DNA of 42,942 nucleotides from an uncultured Dorea sp. (GCA_900543415.1 UQRE01000021.1:1-42942), one strand, 5' to 3'; shown: positions 8,209-17,571, numbered from the stretch's first letter. Notes: generated by a model from the sequence alone, not told the origin. Translations and numbers: made by a program.

Positions 8209-10923
8209 ATGGACAGAGAGTATAGCTATATCACCCTTGGCATTCTCGCCCACGTGGATGCCGGGAAGACAACTTTATCAGAGAGTATGATGTATTTGAC
8301 CGGACAGATCAGAACATTGGGACGGGTAGATCATAAAGACGCGTTTCTTGATACACATGAATTGGAGAGAGACAGAGGGATCACCATATTTTCCAAACAG
8401 GCGGTTTTTAATCTTGGAGATAAAAAAGTAACTCTTCTGGACACACCGGGGCATGTGGACTTTTCAGCAGAAATGGAGCGTACACTGCAAGTTCTTGATT
8501 ATGCGGTTCTTGTGATAAGCGGAGCAGACGGTGTGCAAGGACATACAAGAACTTTGTGGAGACTGTTGGAGCAGTACAAAGTACCTGTATTTTTATTTGT
8601 AAATAAGATGGATCAAGAAGGAACGAATCGCGAACAGTTGCTAAGTGAGTTAAAAAAGTCGCTGAGTGAAGGAATTACAGCTTTTGACATAGCGCATGAC
8701 GAAGAGAAGCGAGAGGAATTTTATGAAAATATAGCGGTCTGTGAAGAAAAGGTATTAGAGACATATCTGGAAAGCGGAGAGATTCCGATAAGGGATGTAA
8801 AAAGGCTGATCAAAGAGAGAAAAATGTATCCGTGTTATTTCGGCTCGGCATTGAAAGTTGAAGGTGTGAAAGAGCTGTTGAACGGGATTCAGAAATATAC
8901 GGAAGTCTGTCAGACGCAAGAGGAATTTGGAGCGAAAGTGTTTAAGATTTCCAGAGACCGTCAGGGGAATCGTCTGACCCATCTTAAGATTACAGGCGGA
9001 AGACTGCGCGTGAAGGATCAGCTTGCCGGCGGAGAACAATCCGAAGAGCCATGGGAAGAGAAGGTGAATCAGATTCGTATTTACTCCGGTGAGAAATATG
9101 AGATGGTACAGGAGGCTGCTGCAGGGATGATCTGTGCAGTGACCGGACTGACAAAGACATATCCGGGAGAGGGACTTGGAAAAGAACAAAGGTCAGAACC
9201 GCCTCATTTGTCACCGGTACTTAATTACCGTGTTATCTTTCCGGAGCATGTAAATATTCCTGCTATTCTTCAGAATTTTCGTATTCTGGAAGAGGAAGAC
9301 CCGATGCTTCGCGTTGTATGGAATGAAGAGCTGGAGGAAATCCACGTACAGCTTATGGGAGAGGTACAGACTGAAGTGTTACGCAGTCTGATGGAAGAGC
9401 GCTTTGGTGTGAAGGTATCGTTTGACAGTGGAAATATTGTATATAAGGAAACAATCAAAAATACAGTAGAAGGTGTGGGACATTATGAACCGCTTCGTCA
9501 TTATGCAGAGGTACATTTAATCATGGAACCGGGAGCATCCGGAAGCGGGCTTGTGTTTGACAGTATATGCAGTGAAGACGTACTGGACAGAAACTGGCAG
9601 AGATTGATCCTTACCCATTTGTCGGAGAAAGCACATCGGGGTGTGCTTATGGGAGCGGAGATTACGGATATGAAGATTACGCTGGCAGCAGGTCGCGCGC
9701 ATTTGAAACATACCGAGGGCGGAGATTTCCGTCAGTCCACTTACCGGGCAGTCCGGCAGGGCTTGATGCAGGCAGAATCTGTGCTGCTGGAGCCATATTA
9801 TGACTTTCGCCTGACGGTTCCGGCAGAAATGGTGGGGCGTGCACTTACAGATATTCAGCGCATGTATGGACAATTTTCACCACCGGAGACCGAAGGCGAG
9901 ATGAGTATTATTGTAGGAAGTGCACCGGTATCCGAGATGAGAGATTATCCCAAAGAGGTCAGAAATTATACCAGAGGACAGGGAGATTTGAGCTTCGTAT
10001 TTCAGGGCTATGCACTATGCCATAATACCGAAGCAGTCTTAGAAGAAGCGGGCTATGATCCGCAGAGTGATACAGAGAATCCGACAGGATCTGTATTTTG
10101 TTCCCATGGCGCAGGATTCTATGTTCCGTGGAATGAAGTGCCGGATTATATGCATATAGAAAGTCAGCTCAGAAAACGAGAATTGCAGGACGAAGAAAAG
10201 AAACCGGACCGTTCATACAGTGGCAATAACGGCGCATTAAAAAGCGCCGGACTTTCCAGACAAGAAGAGCATGAGCTGGAAGAGATTTTTATCAGAACTT
10301 ATGGTAAGATTGAGCGAAAGAATGCGCCGGGCCCGCGAAGAGTGATTTCCGAAAAAGAGAAAAAAGAACAAAAGAGTGAAGAGATTCCAGAATATTTGCT
10401 TGTAGATGGCTACAATGTGATTTTTGCATGGGAAGATTTAAAAGAGCTTGCCAAAGAAAATATAGAAGCAGCAAGAAATAAGCTTATGGATATTATGTGC
10501 AACTATCAAGGGTATAAGAAATGTACGCTGATTCTAGTGTTTGATGCTTATAAGGTGGAAGGCTCATGGCTGGAAATACAAAAGTATCATAATATTCATG
10601 TTGTATATACGAAAGAATCAGAAACAGCAGACCAGTATATTGAAAAAGTTGTTCATGTGATTGGAAGAAAATACCATGTGACAGTTGCAACCTCCGACGG
10701 AGTGGAGCAGGTGATTACAGTTGGTCAGGGGGCAAGCCTTATTTCGGCAAGAGAGCTGGAAGAAGAAGTAGAGATTATGAAGAGGGAACTTCGGGAACAG
10801 TATTTAAACCGTCATAGGGGAGGCAAGAATTATCTCTTCGATCATATGGAAGAAGGACTTGCAGAGCAGATGGAACGGATTCGTCTGGGAGAAGAAAAGG
10901 ATTTTGCATCAGAAGATAGTTAG
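8209..10923 (+). CDS. TetM/EF-G-like translational GTPase fused to a YacP/Rae1-like NYN domain
   Basis: This 904-residue protein starts with a complete translational GTPase domain: AHVDAGKTT (14-22), RDRGITI (54-60), DTPGHVDF (78-85) and NKMD (132-135). Domains II-V of the EF-G/TetM type follow to about residue 640. A charged linker with many Lys and Glu leads to a C-terminal NYN/PIN-like domain (about 728-860): LLVDGYNVIF with Asp 733, LVFDAYKV with Asp 779, ESETADQYI with Asp 808, and ATSDG with Asp 830. These acidic positions are those expected of a metal-dependent nuclease of the YacP family, whose Bacillus member Rae1 cuts mRNA in the ribosomal A site. The GTPase half resembles ribosomal-protection proteins, but no resistance role is shown. 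The start follows GAGGGGA. A rescue or quality-control role is inferred. Confidence 0.85.
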   Translation: MDREYSYITLGILAHVDAGKTTLSESMMYLTGQIRTLGRVDHKDAFLDTHELERDRGITIFSKQAVFNLGDKKVTLLDTPGHVDFSAEMERTLQVLDYAVLVISGADGVQGHTRTLWRLLEQYKVPVFLFVNKMDQEGTNREQLLSELKKSLSEGITAFDIAHDEEKREEFYENIAVCEEKVLETYLESGEIPIRDVKRLIKERKMYPCYFGSALKVEGVKELLNGIQKYTEVCQTQEEFGAKVFKISRDRQGNRLTHLKITGGRLRVKDQLAGGEQSEEPWEEKVNQIRIYSGEKYEMVQEAAAGMICAVTGLTKTYPGEGLGKEQRSEPPHLSPVLNYRVIFPEHVNIPAILQNFRILEEEDPMLRVVWNEELEEIHVQLMGEVQTEVLRSLMEERFGVKVSFDSGNIVYKETIKNTVEGVGHYEPLRHYAEVHLIMEPGASGSGLVFDSICSEDVLDRNWQRLILTHLSEKAHRGVLMGAEITDMKITLAAGRAHLKHTEGGDFRQSTYRAVRQGLMQAESVLLEPYYDFRLTVPAEMVGRALTDIQRMYGQFSPPETEGEMSIIVGSAPVSEMRDYPKEVRNYTRGQGDLSFVFQGYALCHNTEAVLEEAGYDPQSDTENPTGSVFCSHGAGFYVPWNEVPDYMHIESQLRKRELQDEEKKPDRSYSGNNGALKSAGLSRQEEHELEEIFIRTYGKIERKNAPGPRRVISEKEKKEQKSEEIPEYLLVDGYNVIFAWEDLKELAKENIEAARNKLMDIMCNYQGYKKCTLILVFDAYKVEGSWLEIQKYHNIHVVYTKESETADQYIEKVVHVIGRKYHVTVATSDGVEQVITVGQGASLISARELEEEVEIMKRELREQYLNRHRGGKNYLFDHMEEGLAEQMERIRLGEEKDFASEDS

Positions 10924-10945
10924 CTAAATCAGAAGAAAGTTAAGA

Positions 10946-10985
10946 AAAAGGATTATCACACATCGAAAATGGTGATAATCCTTTT
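10946..10985. terminator. Bidirectional terminator between convergent genes
   Basis: AAAAGGATTATCAC (10946-10959) pairs with GTGATAATCCTTTT (10972-10985) around a 12-nt loop. The A-run on the left and T-run on the right let it serve the GTPase gene on the plus strand and the DUF4234 gene on the minus strand. Confidence 0.85.
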
Positions 10986-11003
10986 GAATTTTGTAAAAGA
11001 TTT

Positions 11004-11615
11004 TTAGTACATTCCGCGGCGTGAACGTGCTACTTTGTTGAGGGTATCCTGCATCAGGCAGTAGTTGATAATGCCAAAGCCAAGAATACCGATTACAAGG
11101 AACAGAATGTTAGAATTACCTGCTCCGCCATTGATACGGTCGCAGCGCTCGCCCATTTTGTACATCCAATATAATCCATAGATGCCGCAAGTAACAAAAG
11201 AAAGAAGAAGAACCATTCCGCCGGAAGTTGCCTGAGGTTCTCCGGCCAGTGGATTGATCTCATCATTTAGTACGATCATCCAGTAGATGCCGTAGATTCC
11301 GCAAGTGATGATTGTAAATAAAATACAAAGCGGAATACTTCTTTCTGTAGCACCGCGATAGGAATTCATATTCGGTGTGTTGTTCATATATGGATTGCCA
11401 TTCATATTCGGGTTACCGTTCATGTTCGGATTGCCGTTTGTATTTGCGTTACCATAAGCAGTATTATATGGATTACCGTTCATATTCGAGTTGCTGTTTG
11501 TATTCTGGCTGTCAGAATTCGGTCCGGCTGTATTTTGTGAAAACATATTACCGCATTCTGGACACGCATTTGCATGGTCGTCACAAGGGGCGCCGCATTT
11601 GATGCAAAATTTCAT
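11004..11615 (-). CDS. Zinc-ribbon DUF4234 membrane protein with Asn/Gly repeat linker
   Basis: This 203-residue protein begins with a zinc ribbon (CIKCG at 4-8 and CPECG at 18-22). A low-complexity linker (about 26-87) built of repeated NMNGNP-like hexapeptides follows, and then the DUF4234 membrane part with three or four hydrophobic helices: IPLCILFTIITCGIYGIYW, GGMVLLLSFVTCGIYGLYW and ILFLVIGILGFGIINY. The paired CGIYG-YWM motifs are typical of DUF4234. A GAGGAGG-like site precedes the ATG on the minus strand. The family has no known function. The zinc ribbon and flexible linker suggest that the cytoplasmic head contacts a partner. It is divergently transcribed from the ParB-BMP gene. Confidence 0.85.
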   Translation of the reverse strand: MKFCIKCGAPCDDHANACPECGNMFSQNTAGPNSDSQNTNSNSNMNGNPYNTAYGNANTNGNPNMNGNPNMNGNPYMNNTPNMNSYRGATERSIPLCILFTIITCGIYGIYWMIVLNDEINPLAGEPQATSGGMVLLLSFVTCGIYGLYWMYKMGERCDRINGGAGNSNILFLVIGILGFGIINYCLMQDTLNKVARSRRGMY

Positions 11616-11642
11616 ATTATATTCCTCCTCAAGTTATTGTTG

Positions 11643-11671
11643 TTTTCATAGAGTAAATCGGTTACTATAAT
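11643..11671 (+). promoter_or_regulatory. Possible promoter for the ParB-BMP gene
   Basis: TTTTCA (11643-11648), a 17-nt spacer and a perfect TATAAT (11666-11671) lie about 70 nt before the start at 11742. The -35 match is only 4/6. The reverse strand of the same gap also has a weak TTGTAT/TACAGT pair that could serve the DUF4234 gene. Confidence 0.4.
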
Positions 11672-11741
11672 ACTGTAGCATAAATAGATAGAAAATACAA
11701 TTTCTATCTCGATCAAAATTTTAATCTTTATGGGGTAACGT

Positions 11742-13652
11742 ATGTCTTTAGATGATTATAGCAAAGCTTATAAATTGGGGAAAAAAGAATATCAATACCG
11801 AATGATGCACGGTATGAATCCGATGTTGGAGGTGTTGGATGATATCCTTCCGACAAGAGGAACATTTTCGGAAATACCGCTTGGATTAGTTCAGATACCG
11901 ATCGATCAGATTGTTGGAACAAAGACCGAGGGGAGAAGCAATGCGTTTGCGGCGAATTTCATGCCGATTTTGCGTGAGACTACGGAATTTGCAAGAAAAT
12001 GGGCACAGCTTAGTACCAGCCATTTGAATGAGGGAATCCGAGAGCCGGTCAAAGCTTATGAATACATGAATAAGTTCTATATTTTGGAGGGGAATAAGCG
12101 CGTCAGCGTAATGAAATATTTCGATGCTGTGTCGATTCCGGGGACAGTGATCCGCATTATACCGAAGCGCACGGAGGAGAAAGAAAATAAAATTTATTTT
12201 GAATTTCTCGACTTCTATGAATGCAGTAAGGTCAATTATATCTGGTTTTCAGAAGTGGGAAACTTCCCGAAGCTTCAAAAAGCAGTCGGAAAGAAGCCGG
12301 ACGAAATGTGGAGTGAAGATGACAGACTGCTTTTTAGTTCTACCTATACAAGATTTTCCATTGAATTTAAGCAGCAAGGCGGAGAAGAGATCAAGATTAC
12401 TCCGGGAGATGCTTTTTTGGCATTTATCATGCTATATGGATATGATACAGTCTGCGAGATGACGACAAGGGAATTAAAGAACCTGATTACAAAGAATCGT
12501 GAAGATTTCAAATTGTTGGAGCAGGAAGAGAGTATTGATTTAAAGCTGAATCCGAATCAGGAGAAAGCATCTTTCTTAAAGTTGATTTTGCCGTCCAGCA
12601 TGACAGAACTTAAGATTGCATTTGTTTATGAAAAGACTGCGGGGATCTCTGCGTGGACATATAGTCACGAGCTTGGCAGGCTTCATTTGGAACAGGTGTT
12701 TAAGGGACAGGTACAGACGATTTATTATGATAATGTGACAAATAAGACTATTGATGAGGTGCTTCAGGATGCGATTGAGAAGGAGTGTAATATGATCATA
12801 ACAACAACACCGGCTTTTGTGCAGGCAAGCGTGAAAGCTGCAATTGCATATCCGCAGATTCGTATTTTGAATTGCTCTTTGAATACGTCACATCGTTATA
12901 TCCGTACTTATTATGCAAGGATGTATGAGGCAAAATTTGTAATGGGTGCAGTTGCAGGCGCTATGACAGAAAATGACAAGATTTCTTATCTTGCTGATAT
13001 TCCGCTTTATGGAACGATTGCGGATATCAATGCTTTTGCACGGGGAGTTTCTTTGGTAAACCCAAGAGCCAAGATTTATCTGGACTGGACGTCCAAAAAA
13101 GATCAGGATGTCTATGAAAATATCCGTAAGATTGGTGCGGGATGCATCTCCGGAAAGGATATGGTAATTCCTGAGGAGGCTTCCAGAGCGTTTGGGCTGT
13201 ATAGCATGAACGGAGAAGAAACGAGGAATCTTGCAATGCCATTATGGCACTGGGGAAGATTCTATGAGCGTTTAATTCGCACGATCATGAATGGAACATG
13301 GAAGTATGATGACGATTCTATAGAGAAGAAGGCGATCAATTATTGGTGGGGAATGTCTGCGGGAGTTGTTGATGTGGTATGCTCTAAGAGTCTGCCGGAA
13401 GGAACAAAACAGCTGATCCGAATGTTAAAGAAGTCTGTCTCCAGAGAAGAGATCCATCCATTTTCCGGAGTGCTGTATTCGCAGACAGATGTGGTTCAAA
13501 GTGACCCAGACAGAACCTTAAGTCCGGAAGAAATTGCGGCAATGGATTGGCTTGGGGATAATGTGATCGGGGAGATACCGGCCAGTGATGAACTTCTGGA
13601 GGCTGTGCGCCCCACGGTTCTTCAACAGGGAATTGAGAATAAGAAAGGTTAA
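11742..13652 (+). CDS. ParB-like domain fused to a cytoplasmic BMP-type binding domain
   Basis: This 636-residue protein has no signal peptide, lipobox or membrane helix. Residues about 45-150 look like a ParB/sulfiredoxin-like domain (LVQIPIDQIVGT, then KFYILEGNKRVSVMKYF). Residues about 287-560 look like the BMP/PnrA periplasmic-binding fold used by nucleoside ABC transporters (LKIAFVYEKTAGISAWTYSHELGRL, CNMIITTTPAFVQASVKAA, KFVMGAVAGAMTENDKISYLADI). Domain pairing with a DNA- or nucleotide-acting ParB fold inside the cell suggests a sensor or enzyme that binds a nucleoside-like ligand rather than a transporter part; no permease genes are nearby. The phosphoesterase gene begins 6 nt downstream, so the two are translationally close. 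Family membership is clear to me for BMP and moderate for ParB. Confidence 0.75.
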   Translation: MSLDDYSKAYKLGKKEYQYRMMHGMNPMLEVLDDILPTRGTFSEIPLGLVQIPIDQIVGTKTEGRSNAFAANFMPILRETTEFARKWAQLSTSHLNEGIREPVKAYEYMNKFYILEGNKRVSVMKYFDAVSIPGTVIRIIPKRTEEKENKIYFEFLDFYECSKVNYIWFSEVGNFPKLQKAVGKKPDEMWSEDDRLLFSSTYTRFSIEFKQQGGEEIKITPGDAFLAFIMLYGYDTVCEMTTRELKNLITKNREDFKLLEQEESIDLKLNPNQEKASFLKLILPSSMTELKIAFVYEKTAGISAWTYSHELGRLHLEQVFKGQVQTIYYDNVTNKTIDEVLQDAIEKECNMIITTTPAFVQASVKAAIAYPQIRILNCSLNTSHRYIRTYYARMYEAKFVMGAVAGAMTENDKISYLADIPLYGTIADINAFARGVSLVNPRAKIYLDWTSKKDQDVYENIRKIGAGCISGKDMVIPEEASRAFGLYSMNGEETRNLAMPLWHWGRFYERLIRTIMNGTWKYDDDSIEKKAINYWWGMSAGVVDVVCSKSLPEGTKQLIRMLKKSVSREEIHPFSGVLYSQTDVVQSDPDRTLSPEEIAAMDWLGDNVIGEIPASDELLEAVRPTVLQQGIENKKG

Positions 13653-13657
13653 ATGAT

Positions 13658-14278
13658 ATGAAGATATTGGTACTTGCGGATAAAGAATCTCCTTATTTGT
13701 GGGATTATTTTGAAAAAAGCAAGTTTGAAGGAATTGATCTTATCATTTCCTGTGGAGATCTGGCAGCAGATTATTTATCATTTTTGACTACGCTGACATC
13801 TATTCCGGTGTTATATGTGTGTGGAAATCATGATGATAAATACGAGCAGAAGCCACCGGAGGGATGTGTTTGCATTGATGATAAGATATACGTATATAAA
13901 GGGATTCGCATCCTTGGACTTGGAGGTTCCATGCGCTATAAAAAGGGCTGCTATCAGTATACAGAAGGACAGATGGCAAGGAGAGTCCGAAAACTCTGGT
14001 TTCAGCTCTTAAGAAGGAGAGGCTTTGATATTCTTGTCACCCACGCTCCGGCGTATGAGTTAAATGATGGAAGAGATCTTCCGCATCAGGGATTTCAAGT
14101 GTTTAGAAAATTAATGGAGAGATATCATCCAAGGTTCTTCCTGCACGGGCACGTACATTTGTCCTATGGAAGAGATCATAAGAGATATGATAAGTATGAA
14201 GAGACACATGTGATCAATGCCTATGAACGTTGTGTGTTTGAATATGAAGATGAAAATGTAAGAGAGCATATATCATAG
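13658..14278 (+). CDS. Calcineurin-like metallophosphoesterase with altered first motif
   Basis: This 206-residue protein shows most of the metallophosphoesterase blocks: GDL (residues 33-35), GNHDD (near 56-60), THAPAYE (near 129-135) and HGHVH (near 165-169). The first block, usually DxH, reads ADKE (Asp 8 with Glu 10), so one metal ligand is replaced. The fold otherwise looks intact and the length is normal. It begins 6 nt after the ParB-BMP stop and probably works with that protein on the same ligand or pathway. It could still be an active phosphodiesterase with a changed metal site; this is not decided by sequence. Confidence 0.85.
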   Translation: MKILVLADKESPYLWDYFEKSKFEGIDLIISCGDLAADYLSFLTTLTSIPVLYVCGNHDDKYEQKPPEGCVCIDDKIYVYKGIRILGLGGSMRYKKGCYQYTEGQMARRVRKLWFQLLRRRGFDILVTHAPAYELNDGRDLPHQGFQVFRKLMERYHPRFFLHGHVHLSYGRDHKRYDKYEETHVINAYERCVFEYEDENVREHIS

Positions 14279-14296
14279 AAGAAGCGATATAAAGAT

Positions 14297-14329
14297 AACG
14301 GGACATAGCCTTGACGACTATGTCCCGTT
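14297..14329. terminator. Terminator between convergent genes
   Basis: AACGGGACATAG (14297-14308) pairs with CTATGTCCCGTT (14318-14329) as a perfect 12-bp stem with a 9-nt loop, ending in TTTG. It lies between the phosphoesterase gene and the 3' end of carB. Confidence 0.75.
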
Positions 14330-14343
14330 TGTTGTGATTGTGT

Positions 14344-17300
14344 TTATTCTTTATCTTTGATCAGACTGTGTAATTCTTGAAGTGACTGTACATCACCAAG
14401 ACCGTGTTTCTTAACGTTGTGAATTCCTTTTGCAGTTGCTTTTGCAGCAGCAATAGTAGTCATATAAGGAATCTTAGCCTTGATTGCTGATTTGCGCAGG
14501 TAGCTGTCGTCGTGGATGCTGTCTTTTCCAACCGGTGAGTTGATGATAAGATCAATCTTACCGTTGGTAATAAGATCCAGAATGTTTGGACGACCTTCCT
14601 GAAGTTTATTCACTCTTTCAGCCGGAATACCAGCTTCGTTAATGAGCTTGCATGTTGTGTCAGTCGCAATGATCTTGAATCCGTTTTCCGCAAACTGACG
14701 GGCAACTTCTACCACTTCAGCTTTGTCTTTGCGGTTTACAGAGATCAGTACGGTTCCGCCAAGAGGAAGTCGGGACTGTGTTGCTTCCTGTGCTTTGTAG
14801 AAAGCTTTTCCGTAGTAAGGAGATAATCCAAGAACTTCTCCTGTAGAACGCATTTCCGGTCCGAGGATCGGGTCTACCTCTTGGAACATATTGAACGGGA
14901 AGACCGCTTCTTTTACGCCGAAGTAAGGAATTTCCTGTTCTTTTAAGTTCGGTACCGGAGATGGACGTCCGGTGATCTCGGAAGTAATAATGTCAGTAGC
15001 TAATGGTACCATACGGATGTTACATACTTTAGATACCAATGGAACAGTACGGGATGCACGTGGATTTGCTTCCAGTACATATACTTTTCCGTTTTCGATT
15101 GCATACTGCATGTTCATAAGACCTCTGACATGCATTTCTTCCGCAATCTTTCTTGTATATTCTTTGATTGTCTTTACATTTTCCTCAGAAATATGTGCAG
15201 ATGGGATGATACATGCAGAGTCACCGGAGTGTACACCGGCAAGCTCGATATGCTCCATAACAGCAGGAACGAATGCGTGTGTTCCGTCACTGATCGCATC
15301 TGCTTCACACTCTAATGCGTGATTTAAGAAACGGTCGATGAGGATCGGTCTATCCGGAGTTACACCAACAGCAGCCTTCATATAGTTAGACAGGCTTTCA
15401 TCATCATATACAACTTCCATTCCACGTCCGCCAAGTACATAAGAAGGACGTACCATAACAGGATAACCGATTTTTGTAGCGATAGCTAAAGCTTCTTCTA
15501 CTGTAGTAGCCATTCCTGACTCTGGCATTGGAATTTCCAACTTATCCATCATTTCACGGAAGAGGTCACGGTCTTCTGCCAGGTCAATGATGGATGGGGA
15601 AGTTCCGAGAATCTTCACACCGTTTTTCTCAAGATCGGCGGCAAGGTTCAGAGGAGTCTGTCCGCCGAACTGTGCGATAACGCCGACTGGTTTTTCTTTC
15701 TTGTAAATGCTTAATACATCTTCCAGTGTTAATGGCTCAAAGTAAAGCTTATCGGAAGTATCGTAGTCTGTAGATACTGTTTCCGGGTTACAGTTTACGA
15801 TGATTGTCTCAAAGCCAAGCTTCTTAAGAGCTAAAGAAGCATGTACACAGCAGTAGTCAAATTCAATACCCTGTCCGATACGGTTTGGACCGCCACCGAG
15901 GATCATGATCTTCGGTTTGTCATTTGATACAGGATTCTTATCTTCTGCGTTGTAAGTTGAGTAGTAGTATGCGCTGTTTTCGGTTCCGCTTACGTGAACA
16001 CCTTCCCATGCTTCCTCAACGCCGAGTTCGATTCTGTGGTTTCTGATTTCATCCTCAGATACCTCTAAAATCTGGCTTAAGTATTTATCAGAGAATCCGT
16101 CTTTCTTTGCGGTAATCAGTTTATCATCAGATGGAAGAGAACCTTTGTTAGCAATCAGAGCTTCTTCTTCCTCTACTAATTCTTTCATCTGCTCAATAAA
16201 CCATGTCTTCACTTTTGTGATTTCGTTAATCTCTTCTACAGTTGCACCTTTTCTCAGTGCTTCGTACATGATGAAGTGGCGTTCACTGGATGGAGTGATG
16301 AGCATTTTCAGGAGCTCTTCTTTTGACTTTGTATCAAAATCTTTTGCGTGTCCCAGTCCGTAACGACCTGTCTCGAGACTTCGGATTGCTTTCTGGAAAG
16401 CTTCCTTATAAGTCTTACCGATACTCATAACTTCACCGACTGCACGCATCTGAGTGCCGAGTTTATCTTCCACGCCTTTGAATTTCTCAAATGCCCAACG
16501 AGCAAATTTGATTACAACGTAATCGCCATTTGGAACATATTTATCAAGAGTTCCGTATTTTCCGCAAGGAATGTCCTTCAGAGTAAGGCCTGCTGCAAGC
16601 ATTGCAGATACTAAAGCGATCGGGAAACCGGTTGCTTTAGAAGCAAGTGCGGAAGAACGGGAAGTTCTTGGGTTGATCTCGATGATGATATCTCTGTCTG
16701 TCTTAGGATCGTGTGCCCACTGTACGTTACAACCACCGATTACTTTAACAGAATCTACGACTTTGTGGGATTTCTCCTGTAAACGCTTTTGAACTTCTTC
16801 TGAAATCGTAAGCATTGGAGCAGAACAGAAGGAATCACCGGTGTGAACGCCAAGAGGATCGATGTTCTCGATGAAGCAGACTGTGATCATGTTACCATCT
16901 TCATCGCGGACAACCTCAAGTTCAAGTTCTTCCCATCCGAGAATGGATTCCTCTACAAGAACCTGTCCAACTAAAGAAGCCTGAAGACCTCTTGCCATAA
17001 CGGTTTTTAATTCTTCCTTATTATATACGAGTCCGCCGCCGGCGCCGCCCATTGTGTAAGCAGGACGAAGTACAACCGGATAACCAAGTTCATCTGCGAT
17101 TGCAAGACCTTCTTCTACAGAATATGCAACCTGACTTCTTGCCATATCGATGCCAAGAGCATCCATAGATTTCTTGAATTCAATACGGTCCTCACCACGT
17201 TCAATAGCGTCAACCTGTACACCGATAACTTTTACATTATATTTATCAAGAATACCTGCCTGTGCAAGCTCTGAACAAAGATTGAGACCAGATTGTCCTC

Positions 17301-17571
17301 CAAGGTTTGGAAGAAGCGCATCCGGACGCTCTTTAGCAATAATCTGTTCCAGTCTCTCCACATTCAGAGGTTCGATATAAGTAACATCAGCAGTTTCTGG
17401 ATCAGTCATAATAGTAGCTGGGTTAGAATTTACCAGCACGATTTCATAACCAAGTTTACGCAGGGCTTTACATGCCTGAGTTCCAGAGTAATCAAATTCG
17501 CAGGCCTGTCCAATGATGATCGGGCCAGAACCGATAATTAGTACTTTGTGAATATCTGTTCTTTTTGACAT
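14344..17571 (-). CDS. carB: Carbamoyl-phosphate synthase large subunit
   Basis: This 1075-residue protein has the usual length and the two tandem ATP-grasp halves. The first starts with KVLIIGSGPIIIGQACEFDY and has GGAGGGLVYNKEEL. The second, from about residue 550, has KIMILGGGPNRIGQGIEFDY and GGRGMEVVYDDESL. A methylglyoxal-synthase-like allosteric domain (about 935-1075) ends the chain with the NSPVGKDSIHDDSYLRK stretch. It makes carbamoyl phosphate for pyrimidines and arginine from bicarbonate, ATP and ammonia that the small subunit takes from glutamine. The start is ATG 17571 with AGGAGG just before it. No carA is in the window, which is unusual for Firmicutes, where it is often adjacent. 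Confidence 0.97.
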   Translation of the reverse strand: MSKRTDIHKVLIIGSGPIIIGQACEFDYSGTQACKALRKLGYEIVLVNSNPATIMTDPETADVTYIEPLNVERLEQIIAKERPDALLPNLGGQSGLNLCSELAQAGILDKYNVKVIGVQVDAIERGEDRIEFKKSMDALGIDMARSQVAYSVEEGLAIADELGYPVVLRPAYTMGGAGGGLVYNKEELKTVMARGLQASLVGQVLVEESILGWEELELEVVRDEDGNMITVCFIENIDPLGVHTGDSFCSAPMLTISEEVQKRLQEKSHKVVDSVKVIGGCNVQWAHDPKTDRDIIIEINPRTSRSSALASKATGFPIALVSAMLAAGLTLKDIPCGKYGTLDKYVPNGDYVVIKFARWAFEKFKGVEDKLGTQMRAVGEVMSIGKTYKEAFQKAIRSLETGRYGLGHAKDFDTKSKEELLKMLITPSSERHFIMYEALRKGATVEEINEITKVKTWFIEQMKELVEEEEALIANKGSLPSDDKLITAKKDGFSDKYLSQILEVSEDEIRNHRIELGVEEAWEGVHVSGTENSAYYYSTYNAEDKNPVSNDKPKIMILGGGPNRIGQGIEFDYCCVHASLALKKLGFETIIVNCNPETVSTDYDTSDKLYFEPLTLEDVLSIYKKEKPVGVIAQFGGQTPLNLAADLEKNGVKILGTSPSIIDLAEDRDLFREMMDKLEIPMPESGMATTVEEALAIATKIGYPVMVRPSYVLGGRGMEVVYDDESLSNYMKAAVGVTPDRPILIDRFLNHALECEADAISDGTHAFVPAVMEHIELAGVHSGDSACIIPSAHISEENVKTIKEYTRKIAEEMHVRGLMNMQYAIENGKVYVLEANPRASRTVPLVSKVCNIRMVPLATDIITSEITGRPSPVPNLKEQEIPYFGVKEAVFPFNMFQEVDPILGPEMRSTGEVLGLSPYYGKAFYKAQEATQSRLPLGGTVLISVNRKDKAEVVEVARQFAENGFKIIATDTTCKLINEAGIPAERVNKLQEGRPNILDLITNGKIDLIINSPVGKDSIHDDSYLRKSAIKAKIPYMTTIAAAKATAKGIHNVKKHGLGDVQSLQELHSLIKDKE

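Noticed and set aside
8209..10923. Calling the GTPase gene a tetracycline-resistance gene (tetM/tetO)
   Set aside because: It resembles that family but the C-terminal nuclease domain and lack of known resistance residues do not support a resistance claim.
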